The notes: generated from the sequence alone by a model not told the origin. Counted from the stretch's first letter, positions 9,824 to 23,330 are shown. The stretch: 45,747 bases of DNA from Aeribacillus composti (GCF_007827555.1 NZ_VISS01000018.1:36337-82083); one strand, 5' to 3'. Numbers and translations are program-made.

Positions 9824-10567
9824 TTACTCTCCTGATGGCCGCCGTTTACGAAAAACTTCATACATTAATAGACTGGCAGCAACGGAGGCGTTCAAAGAAG
9901 TAACATGACCAACCATCGGGATTTTCACAAGGAAGTCGCACTTTTCTTTTACTAAGCGGCTGATTCCTTTCCCTTCACTGCCGATTACTAATGCAACGGG
10001 CAGTTTCCCGTCAATTGTCCGATAATCGTCTTCCCCTTTTGCATCAGTGCCGTAAATCCATATACCTCTGTTTTTCAGCTCGTCAATCGTGCGTGCCAAG
10101 TTTGTCACGCGGACTACGGGAACATATTCAATTGCTCCCGTTGACGTTTTTGCCACTACATTGGTTAAACCGACCGCTCGGTTCTTTGGAATAATAATGC
10201 CGTGTACTCCAGCAGCATCAGCTGTTCTCATAATCGACCCGAGATTAGCTGGATTTTCAATTTCATCTAGAATCAGAAAAAAGGGCGCTTCCCCGCATTC
10301 GTCAGACAATTTGAACAAATCTTCAAAATCCGTATACTTATATGCAGCAACTTGCGCAATGACTCCTTGGTGGCTGCCCGAAACGATCTGATCGAGCTTT
10401 TTCTTTGGAACGAATTGAACTGCTACCCCTTTATTTTTCGCCAGCATTATAATTTGCTGCGCTTGTTTAGTATATGAATTTTCCGCAATAAACACTTTGT
10501 TAATATCCCTGTTCGATTTCAATGCTTCGATAACCGAATTCTTCCCGTATATATATTCATCCGCCAC
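9824..10567 (-). CDS. rlmB: 23S rRNA 2'-O-ribose guanosine methyltransferase, SpoU family (RlmB/YacO)
   Basis: 247-aa TrmH/SpoU methyltransferase. The N-terminal L30e-like substrate-binding domain starts YGKNSVIEALKS; the knotted SAM domain has motif 1 NLGSIMRTADA, motif 2 VIGSEGKGIS and motif 3 MVGHVTSLNASVAASLLMYE. Start taken as GTG at 10567 with GGGGGAG upstream; it overlaps the mrnC end by 11 bp. The target position in 23S rRNA is inferred from the family name. Confidence 0.92.
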   Translation of the reverse strand: MADEYIYGKNSVIEALKSNRDINKVFIAENSYTKQAQQIIMLAKNKGVAVQFVPKKKLDQIVSGSHQGVIAQVAAYKYTDFEDLFKLSDECGEAPFFLILDEIENPANLGSIMRTADAAGVHGIIIPKNRAVGLTNVVAKTSTGAIEYVPVVRVTNLARTIDELKNRGIWIYGTDAKGEDDYRTIDGKLPVALVIGSEGKGISRLVKEKCDFLVKIPMVGHVTSLNASVAASLLMYEVFRKRRPSGE

Positions 10568-10985
10568 GTTCAACTCCCCCTTTCTCGTATGTTGCAGCGA
10601 TTGCAGCATCTATGACGTTGTTTAGCCGATCTTGATCACCTGTTAAAAAAAGATAGCCGATTAAAGATTCGAAAGCCGTGCTGTATCGGTATGTTTGTAC
10701 ATCGGTATTTTTCGGCACCGTGTTTGATTTGGCATTTCGCCCTCTTTTCATTATTTCCAGCTCTTCTTCATTGAAAAAGCCGTTGTCAGTTAATGTTTTT
10801 AAAATCGCTGCCTGCGCTTTGGCCGAAACAAACGACTTCGCCAATTTATGAAGCTGGCCCGGTTTGACAGTTCCTTTTGATAACAGATGATGCCTGACAA
10901 ATACTTCATATACAGCATCGCCCATATATGCTAAAACAAGACCATTAAGCTGCCGTGCTTCTTTTATTTTTTCAAGCTCAATCAT
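10557..10985 (-). CDS. mrnC: Mini-ribonuclease III (MrnC)
   Basis: 142-aa RNase III catalytic domain without a dsRNA-binding domain. The motif LAYMGDAVYEVFVRHHLL contains the catalytic acidic residues, and RGRNAKSNTVPKN with TAFESLIGYLFL completes the site. It matures 23S rRNA ends in Bacillus. The start at 10985 lies 2 bp after the cysS stop, with AGAGGA inside the last cysS codons, so translation is probably coupled. Confidence 0.95.
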   Translation of the reverse strand: MIELEKIKEARQLNGLVLAYMGDAVYEVFVRHHLLSKGTVKPGQLHKLAKSFVSAKAQAAILKTLTDNGFFNEEELEIMKRGRNAKSNTVPKNTDVQTYRYSTAFESLIGYLFLTGDQDRLNNVIDAAIAATYEKGGVERGG

Positions 10986-10987
10986 AT

Positions 10988-12385
10988 TTATCCTCTTTTC
11001 CACCTTGTTCCTTGAGGCGTATCTTCCAATATAATGTTCATTTCCTTGAGCTGATCTCGAATTTTGTCGGCTAAAGCAAAATTTCTTTCTTTTCTAGCTT
11101 GATTTCGCTCGTTTATCAGCCTTTCAATGTCTTCGTCCAGCAGCTCTTGAACATCAAATGTCAAACCTAATACATCGCCAAATTCATTAAATAGCTGCAA
11201 AAATGTCTTAATTACTTTTTCGGAGGTGTTTTTTCTTTCCAAATAATAGTTTGCATTTTTCACTAAATCGAAAATGACAGATATAGCATTCGCCGTATTG
11301 AAATCGTCGTCCATTTCATGAATAAATTCCTTCTTTAGCCGGCTGATTTCTTCCAGCCATTTTTCATCATCATCAGTGAGATTCGCACTACTTTCCAGCC
11401 GATGCTTTAAATTGATATATGAGGTGCGGATTCTTTCCAATCCGTTTTTTGTACTATCCAAAAGTTCTTTCGAATAATTGATAGGATGTCGGTAGTGTAC
11501 AGACAGCATAAAAAATCGAAATACTTGTGGGTCATACTGCTTTAAAACGTCTTGAACAAGAATAAAATTTCCGAGTGATTTAGACATCTTCTCATTGTTG
11601 ATATTAATATAACCGTTATGCATCCAATATTTCGCAAAAGGTTTGCCGGTAAGCGCTTCGGATTGTGCGATCTCATTTTCATGATGCGGAAAAGTTAAAT
11701 CTTGGCCGCCTGCATGAATATCAATTGTATCCCCTAAATATTTTCTTGCCATTGCGGAGCATTCAATATGCCAGCCAGGACGTCCTTTTCCCCAAGGGCT
11801 ATCCCATGAAATTTCCCCTTCTTTTGCTGCTTTCCAAAGTGCAAAATCAAGCGGATCTCTCTTTTTTTCGCCAATTTGTATTCTGGCACCGGCATGAAGC
11901 TCATCTATTGATTGATGCGAAAGCTTTCCGTATTCCTTAAAATACCGTGTTTTATAATACACATCTCCGTCGACTTCATAGGCATAATTTTTGTCAATGA
12001 GAGCTTGGATGAATTCAATGATTGTCTCCATATTTTCCGTTACACGAGGATGAACATCCGCTCTTTTGCATCCCAGTGCATCAATATCAGAAAAATAGGC
12101 CTTAATAAATCGTTCTGCAATTTCCGGAACCGTTTCGCCCAAATCATTTGCAGCTTTAATCAATTTATCATCCACATCGGTAAAATTCGACACATATTTC
12201 ACATCGTACCCTCTGTACTCCAAATATCGACGAACTGTATCATATACAATGGCTGGTCTAGCATTTCCGATGTGAATATAGTTGTAAACGGTAGGACCGC
12301 AAACATACATCTTTACCTTGTTGTCCTCTAAAGGAATAAATTCTTCCTTTTTCCTGGATAATGTATTATAAATTTTGATACTCAT
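10988..12385 (-). CDS. cysS: Cysteinyl-tRNA synthetase
   Basis: 465-aa class Ia synthetase charging tRNA-Cys. HIGH-type motif HIGN at residues 38-41, zinc ligand C29 in VCGPTVYN, further zinc residues in [10 protein letters not shown] and [10 protein letters not shown], and KMSKS motif EKMSKSLGN near 265. The start overlaps the cysE stop by 4 bp (ATGA), and both are under the upstream T-box. Confidence 0.97.
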   Translation of the reverse strand: MSIKIYNTLSRKKEEFIPLEDNKVKMYVCGPTVYNYIHIGNARPAIVYDTVRRYLEYRGYDVKYVSNFTDVDDKLIKAANDLGETVPEIAERFIKAYFSDIDALGCKRADVHPRVTENMETIIEFIQALIDKNYAYEVDGDVYYKTRYFKEYGKLSHQSIDELHAGARIQIGEKKRDPLDFALWKAAKEGEISWDSPWGKGRPGWHIECSAMARKYLGDTIDIHAGGQDLTFPHHENEIAQSEALTGKPFAKYWMHNGYININNEKMSKSLGNFILVQDVLKQYDPQVFRFFMLSVHYRHPINYSKELLDSTKNGLERIRTSYINLKHRLESSANLTDDDEKWLEEISRLKKEFIHEMDDDFNTANAISVIFDLVKNANYYLERKNTSEKVIKTFLQLFNEFGDVLGLTFDVQELLDEDIERLINERNQARKERNFALADKIRDQLKEMNIILEDTPQGTRWKRG

Positions 12386-13032
12386 TGAACGCCCTCCTTT
12401 TTTTTCAGATTATCTAATTCTGCCTTTAATTTTCCTATTTCTTTTTCAAGCTCTTTTAATTTATCTGAAATAGGATCCGGCAAATCTCTATGATTTAAAT
12501 CTTTTCTCACCTTTTTCCCGTTTTGCACAACAACTCTCCCCGGAATGCCTACAACAGTCGAATTATCCGGAACATCGCGCAAAACGACGGAACCTGCGCC
12601 AATTTTCGAGTTTTCTCCAATCGTAATAGATCCTAATACCTTCGCGCCAGCTGCAATGAGAACATTATTTTTGATGGTAGGATGCCGTTTCCCCTTTTCT
12701 TTACCTGTTCCGCCTAATGTAACTCCTTGATATACAGTAACATTATCGCCAATTTCACAAGTCTCGCCAATAACGACACCCATGCCATGATCGATGAAAA
12801 AACGACGACCGATTTTGGCACCAGGGTGGATTTCAATTCCCGTGAAAAAGCGGCTTATTTGCGAAATGACCCTGGCGATAAAGTATAATTTCCGTTTGTA
12901 AAACGCATGCGCCAACCGATGAGCCCATATGGCGTGAAGGCCTGAATAAGTTAAGATCACTTCTAAATAAGATCTCGCAGCAGGGTCTTGGTCAAAAACG
13001 ACTTCCACATCTTCTTTTAATATTTTCCACAT
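12382..13032 (-). CDS. cysE: Serine O-acetyltransferase
   Basis: 216-aa left-handed beta-helix acetyltransferase making O-acetylserine, the first step of cysteine synthesis. The N-terminal helical part ([21 protein letters not shown]) precedes hexapeptide repeats with the active-site motifs [14 protein letters not shown] and [12 protein letters not shown]. The charged coiled C-terminus (about 185-216) is longer than the core fold needs. Start at 13032 with GGGAGG upstream. Confidence 0.96.
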   Translation of the reverse strand: MWKILKEDVEVVFDQDPAARSYLEVILTYSGLHAIWAHRLAHAFYKRKLYFIARVISQISRFFTGIEIHPGAKIGRRFFIDHGMGVVIGETCEIGDNVTVYQGVTLGGTGKEKGKRHPTIKNNVLIAAGAKVLGSITIGENSKIGAGSVVLRDVPDNSTVVGIPGRVVVQNGKKVRKDLNHRDLPDPISDKLKELEKEIGKLKAELDNLKKKEGVQ

Positions 13033-13073
13033 ATTTTTCTCCCTCCCATAAAAAGTAATCATAATACCCTACT

Positions 13074-13345
13074 GAAAAAGAAATGCGCCTCTGTAGATAC
13101 AGAGACGCAAATAAGCGCGGTTCCACTCTGTTTAGGGAAAAGTATAGCTTTTCTTTTCCCTCAACTTTAACTCTTATAACGGTGAGTCTCCGCTTTTGTC
13201 TACTCCCGCTGGTTTCGACAAAAGACTCGAAGGGGCATTTCAGAAAGCGCGTGCTTAAACCTCTTTCAGCCAAAGGAGGTTCTCTCTGAAAAGCCGTTTG
13301 CTTTCTTACTTCTCCTTCTCAACGTTTTTCCGTCATCTGTTCATC
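13074..13345 (-). promoter_or_regulatory. T-box riboswitch controlling cysE-cysS
   Basis: The leader carries the T-box core GTGGAACCGCG (about 13116-13127) and a terminator at 13074-13109 whose arms are GCGTCTCTGTA and TACAGAGGCGC, followed by TTTC and T5. In the stem I region the 3' side of the specifier loop reads GAAATGCCCC; TGC at 13235-13237 is the likely specifier for tRNA-Cys. Uncharged tRNA-Cys would favour the antiterminator and switch on cysE and cysS. Confidence 0.88.
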
Positions 13346-13348
13346 AAT

Positions 13349-13377
13349 ACTATATTACAATTTTTTTAAAAAGTTAA
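13349..13377 (-). promoter_or_regulatory. Putative promoter of the T-box-cysE-cysS unit
   Basis: TTAACT (13372-13377, overlapping the gltX stop), 17-bp spacer, TATAGT (13349-13354). The -35 is weak and the position fits the T-box start. Confidence 0.5.
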
Positions 13378-14834
13378 TCTAGTGCTTTTTCCAGCCTTGT
13401 GATAATCTTTTCTTTTCCTAAGAGCTCAAGGGCAAGCGGCAGCTCAGGACCGTGTGTCTGCCCGGTCGTCGCAACGCGAATCGGCATGAACAATTTTTTC
13501 CCCTTTTGACCTGTCGCCTTTTGAACTGACTTAATCGCTTTTTTGATTTCATCTGCTTTGAAATCTTGAATTGCTTTCACTTCTTCCAAAAATGCGCTTA
13601 ACACGGAAGGAACTTGTTCTTCTTGAAGCACAAGCTTTCCTTCTTCATCGATCTCTATCTCTTCCTTAAAAAACATTTCGCTTAATTCGACAATTTCTGC
13701 ACCGTAGCTCATTTGCTCTTGATACAGGGAAATGAGACGTTGCACCCAATCTCTTTCATCTTCTGACATATTTTCACTGATGCGCCCGGCTTTTACAAGG
13801 TGGGGCAGCGAAAGGTCGACTACTTTTTCGAGATCAAGCTTTTTCATGTACTGATTGTTCATCCATTTTAATTTCAGTGTATCGAAAACAGCAGGTGATT
13901 TTGATAATCGGTTTGGATCAAAAATTTTAATAAACTCTTCTTTGCTGAAAATCTCTTCTTCCCCAACAGGAGACCATCCTAACAAACCGATAAAATTAAA
14001 GAGCGCTTCAGGCAAATACCCTAATTCAGCATATTGTTCAATAAATTGAATGATGCTCTCATCACGCTTGCTTAATTTTTTTCTGTTTTCATTGACGATT
14101 AACGTCATATGACCAAAAACAGGCGGCTCCCATCCAAAAGCTTCATAAATCATCATTTGCTTCGGTGTATTGGAGATATGGTCTTCTCCGCGCAACACAT
14201 GACTGATTTCCATTAAATGATCGTCGACGGCGACGGCAAAATTATAAGTCGGTGTTCCGTCTTTTTTCACGATGACAAAATCCCCAAAATCATCGGACTC
14301 AAAAGAAATATCTCCTTTTACGATATCGTTCCATTTATATATTTTTCCTTTTGGAACCCGGAAACGAATGCTTGGTTTCCGTCCTTCTTTTTCGAGTGCC
14401 TCTTGCTGTTCTTTAGAAAGGTGCGCGCATTTCCCTGAATATCTTGGCATTTCACCGCGATCGATTTGCGCTTGACGCTCGTTTTCAAGCTCCTCTTCCG
14501 TACAATAACATTTATACGCCAAGTCTCTTTCCAAGAGCTCTTCATAATATTTTTTATAAATGCTTGTCCGCTCCGATTGTCGATAAGGACCGTAATCTCC
14601 GCCCTTGTCTATGCTTTCGTCCCAATCAATTCCAAGCCATTTTAAATAAAAAAGCTGGCTTTGTTCTCCTCCTTCGATATTCCGCTTTTGATCGGTATCT
14701 TCAATTCGGATAATAAATTTCCCATTTTGGCTTCTAGCGAACAAATAATTAAATAATGCAGTGCGTGCGTTTCCAATATGTAAATGCCCCGTCGGACTCG
14801 GTGCATAGCGAACCCGTATTCCGTTGTCAGCCAT
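13374..14834 (-). CDS. gltX: Glutamyl-tRNA synthetase
   Basis: 486-aa class Ib synthetase. HIGH motif in [18 protein letters not shown] (about residues 10-27), CYC cysteines in [10 protein letters not shown], and KMSKS variant [10 protein letters not shown] near residue 250. In Bacillus this enzyme charges both tRNA-Glu and tRNA-Gln, followed by amidation. Start at 14834 with GGAGGG upstream. Confidence 0.97.
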   Translation of the reverse strand: MADNGIRVRYAPSPTGHLHIGNARTALFNYLFARSQNGKFIIRIEDTDQKRNIEGGEQSQLFYLKWLGIDWDESIDKGGDYGPYRQSERTSIYKKYYEELLERDLAYKCYCTEEELENERQAQIDRGEMPRYSGKCAHLSKEQQEALEKEGRKPSIRFRVPKGKIYKWNDIVKGDISFESDDFGDFVIVKKDGTPTYNFAVAVDDHLMEISHVLRGEDHISNTPKQMMIYEAFGWEPPVFGHMTLIVNENRKKLSKRDESIIQFIEQYAELGYLPEALFNFIGLLGWSPVGEEEIFSKEEFIKIFDPNRLSKSPAVFDTLKLKWMNNQYMKKLDLEKVVDLSLPHLVKAGRISENMSEDERDWVQRLISLYQEQMSYGAEIVELSEMFFKEEIEIDEEGKLVLQEEQVPSVLSAFLEEVKAIQDFKADEIKKAIKSVQKATGQKGKKLFMPIRVATTGQTHGPELPLALELLGKEKIITRLEKALD

Positions 14835-14874
14835 ATTTTGTCCCTCCAATAATCAAACCGTAATTCTTTAAAAT

Positions 14875-14902
14875 ATTGTACCACCAAACCATTGATGTTC
14901 AA
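14875..14902 (-). promoter_or_regulatory. Putative promoter of gltX
   Basis: TTGAAC (14897-14902), 16-bp spacer, TACAAT (14875-14880) in the gap between ispF and gltX. Confidence 0.5.
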
Positions 14903-14905
14903 AGA

Positions 14906-16086
<1,181 letters not shown>

Positions 16087-16089
16087 TTA

Positions 16090-17184
16090 TTACAATGCTT
16101 TTTCCAGCAGCTTTGGCTTTGCAAAAATCATTCGTCCGGCAGATGTTTGAAGAACGCTTGTAACGAGAATATCAATATTTTTCCCGATATAGTCCCTTCC
16201 GTCCTCGACAACAATCATCGTGCCATCATCAAGATAAGCAACACCTTGGTTATGCTCTTTTCCATCCTTAATTACTTGGACATTTAACTCTTCCCCTGGT
16301 AGTACAATCGGTTTTACCGCATTGGCTAAATCGTTGATGTTCAAAACAGAGACGTTTTGGAGCTCACATACTTTATTTAAATTGAAATCGTTTGTGACCA
16401 CAACGCCTTGAATGATTTTTGCCAGTTTTACAAGCTTGCTGTCGACTTCTTGTATATCTTCGAAGTCGCCTTCCCATATTTCCACTTTAATGTCCAGCTC
16501 TTTTTGGATTTTATTTAAAATATCCAGACCTCTTCTTCCTCGATTTCTTTTTAGCACATCTGAAGAATCCGCTATATGCTGAAGTTCCTCCAACACAAAT
16601 TGAGGAATAATAATGGTCCCTTCTAAAAAACCTGTTTGACAAATATCTGCAATCCTGCCATCTATAATAACACTTGTATCTAATATTTTTAAGCTTTTCT
16701 TTTCAACATTTTCCTCTTCTTCTTGAGAGGCTTTCTTCTTGCTGATTCTTGCTGTAATCGAAAACAAGTTCAACAGTTCGTCGCGCTTTTTATATCCGAT
16801 TTGAAAACCTAAATATCCTAAAATTATGGTTAAAAAGATCGGAACAATGTTATTGATAATTGGGTATGGAAGTTCAGATAATGAAATTCCAATTAAATAA
16901 GCAATAATCAGACCAAAAATTAATCCTAAACTGCCAAATAATACATCCGTAACCGGAGCTTTCACTAATTTCTCTTCTATAAATTTTATCCAATTCACCA
17001 CATAATCCACTAGCCAGAAGGAGGTTATATAAAATAAAATTGCACCTAATATCGCCAATGTATATGGTGTCATCAGAAATGGAACATCATCAAGATTTAA
17101 GAGAAATAATAATTCCGGTATAAACAAAACACCTAACGTTCCGCCAACAAAAAAGAAAAATATTTGAACAATTCGTTTTAACAT
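16090..17184 (-). CDS. yacL: PIN/TRAM-domain integral membrane protein (YacL)
   Basis: 364 aa. Four predicted transmembrane helices in the first 130 residues, then a PIN-fold RNase-like domain ([14 protein letters not shown] near 168, [12 protein letters not shown] near 268 with conserved Asp residues) and a C-terminal TRAM RNA-binding domain. The substrate is unknown. Conserved between disA and ispD in Bacillus. A TATAAT at 17205-17210 upstream suggests its own promoter. Confidence 0.93.
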   Translation of the reverse strand: MLKRIVQIFFFFVGGTLGVLFIPELLFLLNLDDVPFLMTPYTLAILGAILFYITSFWLVDYVVNWIKFIEEKLVKAPVTDVLFGSLGLIFGLIIAYLIGISLSELPYPIINNIVPIFLTIILGYLGFQIGYKKRDELLNLFSITARISKKKASQEEEENVEKKSLKILDTSVIIDGRIADICQTGFLEGTIIIPQFVLEELQHIADSSDVLKRNRGRRGLDILNKIQKELDIKVEIWEGDFEDIQEVDSKLVKLAKIIQGVVVTNDFNLNKVCELQNVSVLNINDLANAVKPIVLPGEELNVQVIKDGKEHNQGVAYLDDGTMIVVEDGRDYIGKNIDILVTSVLQTSAGRMIFAKPKLLEKAL

Positions 17185-17283
17185 ACCTCCACCTCCTTTA
17201 TTTCATTATATACACTTTCAAACCTTTCAAACATCTAAAAACAAGGATTGTAAAAATATTGATAAATTACTGTAAAGGATGTG

Positions 17284-18345
17284 TTAGAGCTCCCTTGCAA
17301 TGTTATACTGATCTTGGAGGCGCCTTAATCCTTCCTTAATTTTCCTCGCCCTAACTTCACCTATTCCTTCCACTTCATCAAGCTTTTCTACGGTAGCATT
17401 TGCAATTTGTTTCAAATTTTCAAAGGTTGTCACTAAATTTTCAATAATAACGGAAGGAAGCTTTGGTATTTTATGCAAAAACCGGTAACCTCGAGGAACA
17501 ACAGGTTCATTCATATTGGTAAAATGGGGATATCCGAGCAGCTTCAATAAAACCGCATCATCCAATAATGCTGAGCTGGACAATTCTTGCAGCTGCTTTA
17601 ATACAGGAATAGGATCATTCAGCCGCTCCATGCTGTAATCTTTGATAAGCAGAGCCGCTTCTTTTTCAATATCTGCTAAAAGCTCGGTCATCTGAAGCTG
17701 AATCAGCTGCCCTTCTGTACCGAGTTCGTAAATATAATTAATAATTTCACTCTTAATTCGCAGCACCATTTCTATTCTATGTAAAACTTGGATCACTTCA
17801 TCGATCGTGACTAAATCTTCAAACTCTAAAGATCCTAAATTATTAATGGATTGGTCAGTGGCAGATTTATACTTTTCCAACGTCCGCAAAGCTTGATTGG
17901 CCTTCGTCAAAATGACGCCGATATCCCTCAAAGCATAGCGGGAATTGCCAAAATATAATGTGACGACATTTCTTCTTTCAGAAATAGCAATTACGAGATT
18001 TCCTGTTTGCTTTGCTACTCGTTCAGCTGTTCTATGCCTCATGCCTGTTTCTCTTACCTCTATGCTCGTATCCGGAACGAGCTGTGCGTTTGCGTATAAA
18101 ATTTTTTGCCCTGAGTCGCTTAAAATAATGGCTCCATCCATTTTAGCTAGTTCATATAAATAGGCGGGGGAAAAAGGGCAATTGATATAAAATCCCCCGT
18201 CTACAATTTGTTTGATTTTTTCGTTATATCCTACAACAATTAGCCCCCCGGTCTTTGCGCGTAGCACGTTTTCAATTCCTTCCCGGATTGGTGTGCCTGG
18301 GGCTACAAATTGCAAGATTTCCTTAAACGATTTTTCTTGTTTCAT
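17284..18345 (-). CDS. disA: DNA integrity scanning protein, c-di-AMP synthase DisA
   Basis: 353 aa. The diadenylate cyclase domain has the catalytic DGA (D70-A72) and GMRHRTAER (101-109). A helical linker follows, then C-terminal helix-hairpin-helix DNA-binding elements ([21 protein letters not shown] as split motifs near 318-338). It makes c-di-AMP and scans branched DNA. It starts 3 bp after the radA stop, and RadA is its known partner. Confidence 0.97.
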   Translation of the reverse strand: MKQEKSFKEILQFVAPGTPIREGIENVLRAKTGGLIVVGYNEKIKQIVDGGFYINCPFSPAYLYELAKMDGAIILSDSGQKILYANAQLVPDTSIEVRETGMRHRTAERVAKQTGNLVIAISERRNVVTLYFGNSRYALRDIGVILTKANQALRTLEKYKSATDQSINNLGSLEFEDLVTIDEVIQVLHRIEMVLRIKSEIINYIYELGTEGQLIQLQMTELLADIEKEAALLIKDYSMERLNDPIPVLKQLQELSSSALLDDAVLLKLLGYPHFTNMNEPVVPRGYRFLHKIPKLPSVIIENLVTTFENLKQIANATVEKLDEVEGIGEVRARKIKEGLRRLQDQYNIAREL

Positions 18346-18348
18346 AGC

Positions 18349-19725
18349 TTATCCCCCTATTGCAAGTTCGAGCGCTTCTGAAATGTTTTGCACACCGACA
18401 ATTTCTATATCTTCCGGCCATTTCCAACCGCCCAGATTGGCTTTCGGTAAAAAAATCCGCTTAAATCCCAGTTTGGCAGCTTCTTGTACACGCTGTTCAA
18501 TTCGTGAAACCCTTCTAATTTCTCCTGTTAAACCAACCTCACCTACAAAAACATCATAAATGTTCGTCGGAACATCTTTAAAGCTTGAAGCTATACTGAT
18601 GCAAATTGCCAAGTCAATTGAAGGCTCGTCTAATTTCACCCCGCCGGCAACTTTTAAGTAGGCATCTTGGTTTTGGAGCAATAAACCAACACGTTTTTCC
18701 AATACCGCCATCAACAAAGAAACACGATTATGATCAATCCCATTTGCCATCCTTCTTGGGTTTCCAAAGCTTGTCGGGGTGATTAAAGCTTGTATTTCGA
18801 CTAGAACAGGTCTTGTCCCTTCCATGGAAGCGACTACTGTTGAACCAGATGCCCCTTTTGCACGCTCTTCTAAAAACACTTCTGACGGGTTGAGCACTTC
18901 TTTAAGACCTGTTTCCTTCATTTCAAAAATTCCTATTTCGTTAGTGGATCCGAACCTGTTTTTAACTGCCCGTAAAATTCGGTACGTATGGTGTCGATCA
19001 CCTTCAAAATACAATACAGTATCAACCATATGTTCTAAAATGCGCGGCCCTGCAATTGTGCCGTCTTTTGTTACATGACCGACAATAAAAATCGGAATTC
19101 CTTTTGTCTTTGCCAATCTCATTAATTCAGCCGTACATTCTCGAACCTGAGATACGCTACCAGGAGCAGAAGCAATTTCACTGTTATAAATCGTTTGAAT
19201 GGAATCAATGATGACAAAAGCCGGTTCAGTTTCCATTATGGATTGAATGATGATTTCTAAGTCCGTTTCAGAAAGCACGAATAGTCTTTCGCCTTTTACC
19301 CCGAGTCGGTCGGAGCGAAGTTTTGTCTGTTTTAAAGATTCTTCTCCCGAAATGTATAAAACATCGTTCCCTCTCTCTGCCAGCTGTGAGGAGACTTGCA
19401 ATAAGAGAGTGGATTTTCCAATTCCAGGATCCCCTCCAATTAAAACGAGAGACCCTTTTACAATTCCGCCTCCCAATACGCGGTTAAACTCATGAAGTCC
19501 TGTAAGCATTCTAGGTTCTTGCGCAGCTTGGATTTGATGAATTGGAGAAGGTTTGCTGACAGTGGATGATTCGGAATGACTAAAAGCAATGCGGTGTTTT
19601 CCCTTTGGCTTGATAACTTCTTCAACCATTGAATTCCATTCGCCGCACCCTGGACATTTTCCCATCCATTTCGGCGATTCATATCCGCACGATTGACAAA
19701 TAAATTTTGATTTGATCTTTGACAT
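18349..19725 (-). CDS. radA: DNA repair protein RadA (Sms)
   Basis: 458-aa RecA-like branch-migration helicase: N-terminal C4 zinc finger (CQSCG and CPGCG), Walker [11 protein letters not shown] near residue 90, RadA-specific KNRFGS, and a Lon-protease-like C-terminal domain ([16 protein letters not shown]). The start at 19725 ([14 protein letters not shown]) matches the family; an upstream TTG would add 8 residues and cannot be wholly excluded because the ribosome site is weak. Confidence 0.95.
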   Translation of the reverse strand: MSKIKSKFICQSCGYESPKWMGKCPGCGEWNSMVEEVIKPKGKHRIAFSHSESSTVSKPSPIHQIQAAQEPRMLTGLHEFNRVLGGGIVKGSLVLIGGDPGIGKSTLLLQVSSQLAERGNDVLYISGEESLKQTKLRSDRLGVKGERLFVLSETDLEIIIQSIMETEPAFVIIDSIQTIYNSEIASAPGSVSQVRECTAELMRLAKTKGIPIFIVGHVTKDGTIAGPRILEHMVDTVLYFEGDRHHTYRILRAVKNRFGSTNEIGIFEMKETGLKEVLNPSEVFLEERAKGASGSTVVASMEGTRPVLVEIQALITPTSFGNPRRMANGIDHNRVSLLMAVLEKRVGLLLQNQDAYLKVAGGVKLDEPSIDLAICISIASSFKDVPTNIYDVFVGEVGLTGEIRRVSRIEQRVQEAAKLGFKRIFLPKANLGGWKWPEDIEIVGVQNISEALELAIGG

Positions 19726-19768
19726 TCGGTTATTCCCCACTTTGTTCAATCGATAAACGACAATATAA

Positions 19769-19802
19769 TGAAAGAGAGGGGCATACGTGAAGCAGTATGC
19801 CC
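19769..19802 (-). terminator. Intrinsic terminator after clpC
   Basis: Minus-strand stem GGGCATAC / GTATGCCC with an 8-nt loop, followed by CTCTCTTT. It lies 7 bp past the clpC stop and separates the ctsR-mcsA-mcsB-clpC operon from radA; in B. subtilis some readthrough is usual. Confidence 0.65.
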
Positions 19803-19808
19803 ATTGGA

Positions 19809-22244
19809 TTATTGAACCTTTTCTGCAGTTTTTACGACAAATTCATTATTTTGCACGTCCAATACAACTTTTTGACCTTGCGAGATCGTGCCTTTCAATA
19901 ATTCCTCTGATAAGCGATCTTCGACATATTTTTGAATCGCTCTCCGCAACGGACGCGCTCCATATTCTAAGTCAAAGCCCTCTTCAGCCAGCTTTTCTTT
20001 TGCACGATCCGTTAATTCGAGTTCTATATCCTGTTCTTTTAATCGTTTTGTCAGCTGATCCGCCATCAGCGAAACAATTTCTTTCAAATGTTTTTTCTCT
20101 AAAGAGTGGAACACAATAATTTCGTCAATCCGGTTCAAAAATTCAGGACGAAATGCTTTTTTCAGTTCATCCATCACTTTGTTTTTCATATCTTTATAAT
20201 TTTCATTTTCGTCTTGAACATTAAAGCCGACATATTTATTCCGTTTTAATTCGCTTGCCCCTACATTTGAAGTCATAATTAAAATCGTATTTCGAAAATC
20301 AACGGTGCGCCCTTTTGAGTCTGTGAGTCTTCCGTCTTCAAGCACCTGCAGCAAAATGTTAAACACATCTGGATGAGCTTTTTCAATTTCATCCAATAAT
20401 ACGACTGAGTATGGCTTGCGGCGCACTTTTTCCGTCAATTGTCCTCCCTCTTCATAGCCTACATATCCAGGAGGCGAACCAACGAGCCTTGACGTAGAAT
20501 GCTTCTCCATATATTCTGACATATCGATTCGAATCATAGCATCTTCGTCACCAAACATTGCTTCAGCTAATGCACGGGCTAATTCCGTTTTCCCTACACC
20601 TGTCGGTCCTAAGAAGATAAATGAACCGATCGGACGCTTCGGATCTTTTAAGCCTGCACGTGCCCGTCTGACAGCTTTTGCGACTGCAGTGACAGCTTCT
20701 TCTTGACCAATAACGCGCGAGTGTAAAATTTCTTCGAGATTCAAAAGCCGCTCTGATTCTGTTTGGGCAAGTTTAACAACCGGAATTCCCGTCCAGCTTG
20801 AAACAACCATTGCAATATCCTCTACGGTCACTTCAGAATTTTCTTGACCTTGTTTTTCCTTCCATGATTTTTTCGTTTCCTCTAATTCCTCTCTGAGCCG
20901 CTGCTCTGTATCTCTTAATGAAGCTGCTTTTTCAAATTCTTGGCTTTGGACTGCAGCTTCTTTTTCTTTTCGCACTTCTTCTAATTTTTGCTCCAATTCC
21001 TTTAAATTCGGAGGTGTTGCAAATGAACGAAGACGGACTTTGGAGCCTGCTTCATCAATCAAGTCAATCGCTTTATCAGGCAGGAACCGATCGGAAATAT
21101 ACCGATCTGAAAGTTTAACAGCAGCTTCAATCGCCTCATCGGAAATGGATACCCGGTGGTGTGCTTCATATCGGTCTCTTAAGCCTCTTAAAATTTGAAT
21201 GCTCTCTTCAATGGACGGTTCGTCGACTTGGATTGGCTGGAAGCGCCGTTCAAGTGCAGCATCCTTTTCAATATATTTACGGTATTCATCCAAAGTTGTT
21301 GCCCCAATACATTGCAATTCTCCCCGAGCCAAAGCAGGTTTTAAAATGTTGGAAGCATCAATTGCACCTTCCGCCCCGCCTGCGCCGATCAGTGTATGAA
21401 GCTCGTCAATAAATAAAATGATGTTTCCTGCTTGGCGAATTTCATCCATTACCTTTTTAAGGCGGTCCTCAAATTCCCCTCTATATTTTGTGCCAGCTAC
21501 AACTGTTCCCATATCAAGGGTCATAACGCGCTTATCTCTCAAAATTTCAGGAACCTCATTATTCACAATTTGCTGAGCAAGTCCCTCTGCTATGGCAGTT
21601 TTCCCAACACCAGGTTCACCTATTAAAACAGGATTATTTTTTGTTCTTCGGCTCAAAACCTCGATGACACGCTGAATTTCTTTGCTTCGGCCGATGACTG
21701 GATCAAGTCCGCCCTCCCGTGCAACAGCCGTTAAGTCCCGCGCAAGACTATCAAGCGTCGGAGTATTTGCGTTTGTCATCGAACTTCCTTGGTGGCTTGA
21801 GGATACTTCATTGCTGCCTAACAACTGTAAAACTTGCTGACGCGCTTTGTTCAAGCTTACTCCGAGATTGTTTAAAACACGCGCAGCAACTCCCTCGCCT
21901 TCTCGAATTAATCCCAATAGGATATGTTCTGTTCCGACATAAGAATGTCCTAATTTTCTTGCTTCATCCATTGACAGTTCAATGACTTTCTTTGCTCTCG
22001 GTGTGTAATGGATCGTTTGCGAAATTTCTTGCCCCCGTCCTATCAGGCTTTCCACTTCATTTTGGATTTTTTCTGGACTTAATCCTAGAGCGTGAAGCGC
22101 TTTAGCGGCAATTCCTTCTCCTTCGCGCACGAGCCCAAGCAATATGTGCTCTGTGCCGATATTGTTATGTCCGAGGCGTACAGCTTCTTCCTGCGCTAAA
22201 GCAAGCACTTTTTGCGCCCGTTCCGTAAATCTCCCAAACATCAT
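19809..22244 (-). CDS. clpC: ATP-dependent Clp protease ATP-binding subunit ClpC
   Basis: 811-aa HSP100 unfoldase. The duplicated N-domain (1-145) binds McsB-phosphorylated substrates and MecA; D1 Walker A is GEPGVGKT (about 207); a UVR-like middle domain with [10 protein letters not shown] lies near 425; D2 Walker A is GPTGVGKT (about 547); a ClpP-binding VGF loop is in KYVGFNVQ. Its start overlaps the mcsB stop by 4 bp. Expression is under CtsR. Confidence 0.98.
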   Translation of the reverse strand: MMFGRFTERAQKVLALAQEEAVRLGHNNIGTEHILLGLVREGEGIAAKALHALGLSPEKIQNEVESLIGRGQEISQTIHYTPRAKKVIELSMDEARKLGHSYVGTEHILLGLIREGEGVAARVLNNLGVSLNKARQQVLQLLGSNEVSSSHQGSSMTNANTPTLDSLARDLTAVAREGGLDPVIGRSKEIQRVIEVLSRRTKNNPVLIGEPGVGKTAIAEGLAQQIVNNEVPEILRDKRVMTLDMGTVVAGTKYRGEFEDRLKKVMDEIRQAGNIILFIDELHTLIGAGGAEGAIDASNILKPALARGELQCIGATTLDEYRKYIEKDAALERRFQPIQVDEPSIEESIQILRGLRDRYEAHHRVSISDEAIEAAVKLSDRYISDRFLPDKAIDLIDEAGSKVRLRSFATPPNLKELEQKLEEVRKEKEAAVQSQEFEKAASLRDTEQRLREELEETKKSWKEKQGQENSEVTVEDIAMVVSSWTGIPVVKLAQTESERLLNLEEILHSRVIGQEEAVTAVAKAVRRARAGLKDPKRPIGSFIFLGPTGVGKTELARALAEAMFGDEDAMIRIDMSEYMEKHSTSRLVGSPPGYVGYEEGGQLTEKVRRKPYSVVLLDEIEKAHPDVFNILLQVLEDGRLTDSKGRTVDFRNTILIMTSNVGASELKRNKYVGFNVQDENENYKDMKNKVMDELKKAFRPEFLNRIDEIIVFHSLEKKHLKEIVSLMADQLTKRLKEQDIELELTDRAKEKLAEEGFDLEYGARPLRRAIQKYVEDRLSEELLKGTISQGQKVVLDVQNNEFVVKTAEKVQ

Positions 22245-23329
22245 TGTTCATCATCCTCCCTTTGCTTCCTTTCTAATTGAAGCCTTTCACGAATTAATGT
22301 TGCCCTGCGAATATCCCGTTCATTCGGCCGTAGAACTCCTCCTGAATATTGTTGCAGAAATCCGGGCTGAATTAAAATCATAAGCTCATTTAAAACACTG
22401 CGTGGAACATTTTGAATAATTCCCAGGTCAATTCCTAAGCGCACATCTGATAAACATTGAATTGCTTCTTTCGATGGAATAATCCTGCTGTATTTGAGAG
22501 TGCCGTAGGAACGATATACACGGTCTTCTAGATGATGCGGATTCGTTTTATATAAAGCATCTCTTGCAGCCCGTTCTTGAGCAATTAATTGCCCGACAAC
22601 ACCTATTAAATCATCGACAATATCGTCTTCTGATTTGCCTAGCGTAATTTGGTTCGAAATTTGGAATATATTACCTATCGCTTCACTTCCTTCTCCATAC
22701 CGACCTCTCACAACCAATCCTAATTGATTGATAGCAGGTATAATTTGGTTAATCTGCTGTGTTAAGACAAGTCCTGGAAGGTGCATCATCACGGAAGCCC
22801 GCAAGCCGGTACCAACATTTGTTGGACAGCTAGTTAAGTAGCCCCTATGTTCATCAAATGCATAATCTACTTTTTCCTCAATCCAATCGTCAAGATTCAT
22901 TGCCATTTTCAACGCTTCTTTTAGCTGAAGGCCCGGGAACAAACATTGAATTCTAATATGATCCTCCTCGTTTATCATGATGCTCACTTCTTCGTTTTCA
23001 GATAAAAGGCACCCTCCAAGTGCTGATTCTTCCATTAAATAAGGACTAATCAAATGCTTCTCTACAAGTACGCGTTTTTGAATAGGCTGAAGTTCATTCA
23101 TTTTCAGCAGCACGAATGTCCCTAAACCGTCAAACACTCTTTGTGAAAATGATTCTTCAAATGTATTTAAAACAGCCAAGGCTTCTTCATTCGACATAAT
23201 GGTAGGGAAGCTGATATTTTCTATATTTCGCGCCAATCTGACTCGGCTGCTCAGCACAATATCGGAATCAGGTCCTTCTTGATTCATCCAAGGGCTCATG
23301 GCTGAACGAATAAATTTTTGAAAGGACAT
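22241..23329 (-). CDS. mcsB: Protein arginine kinase McsB
   Basis: 362-aa guanido-kinase-fold enzyme that phosphorylates arginines, marking proteins for ClpCP. Motifs: [23 protein letters not shown], and [16 protein letters not shown] containing the conserved catalytic-region Cys, plus [10 protein letters not shown]. Start at 23329 with GGGGAG upstream, 1 bp after the mcsA stop. It also inactivates CtsR under heat stress in B. subtilis. Confidence 0.96.
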   Translation of the reverse strand: MSFQKFIRSAMSPWMNQEGPDSDIVLSSRVRLARNIENISFPTIMSNEEALAVLNTFEESFSQRVFDGLGTFVLLKMNELQPIQKRVLVEKHLISPYLMEESALGGCLLSENEEVSIMINEEDHIRIQCLFPGLQLKEALKMAMNLDDWIEEKVDYAFDEHRGYLTSCPTNVGTGLRASVMMHLPGLVLTQQINQIIPAINQLGLVVRGRYGEGSEAIGNIFQISNQITLGKSEDDIVDDLIGVVGQLIAQERAARDALYKTNPHHLEDRVYRSYGTLKYSRIIPSKEAIQCLSDVRLGIDLGIIQNVPRSVLNELMILIQPGFLQQYSGGVLRPNERDIRRATLIRERLQLERKQREDDEQ

Positions 23330-23330
23330 G

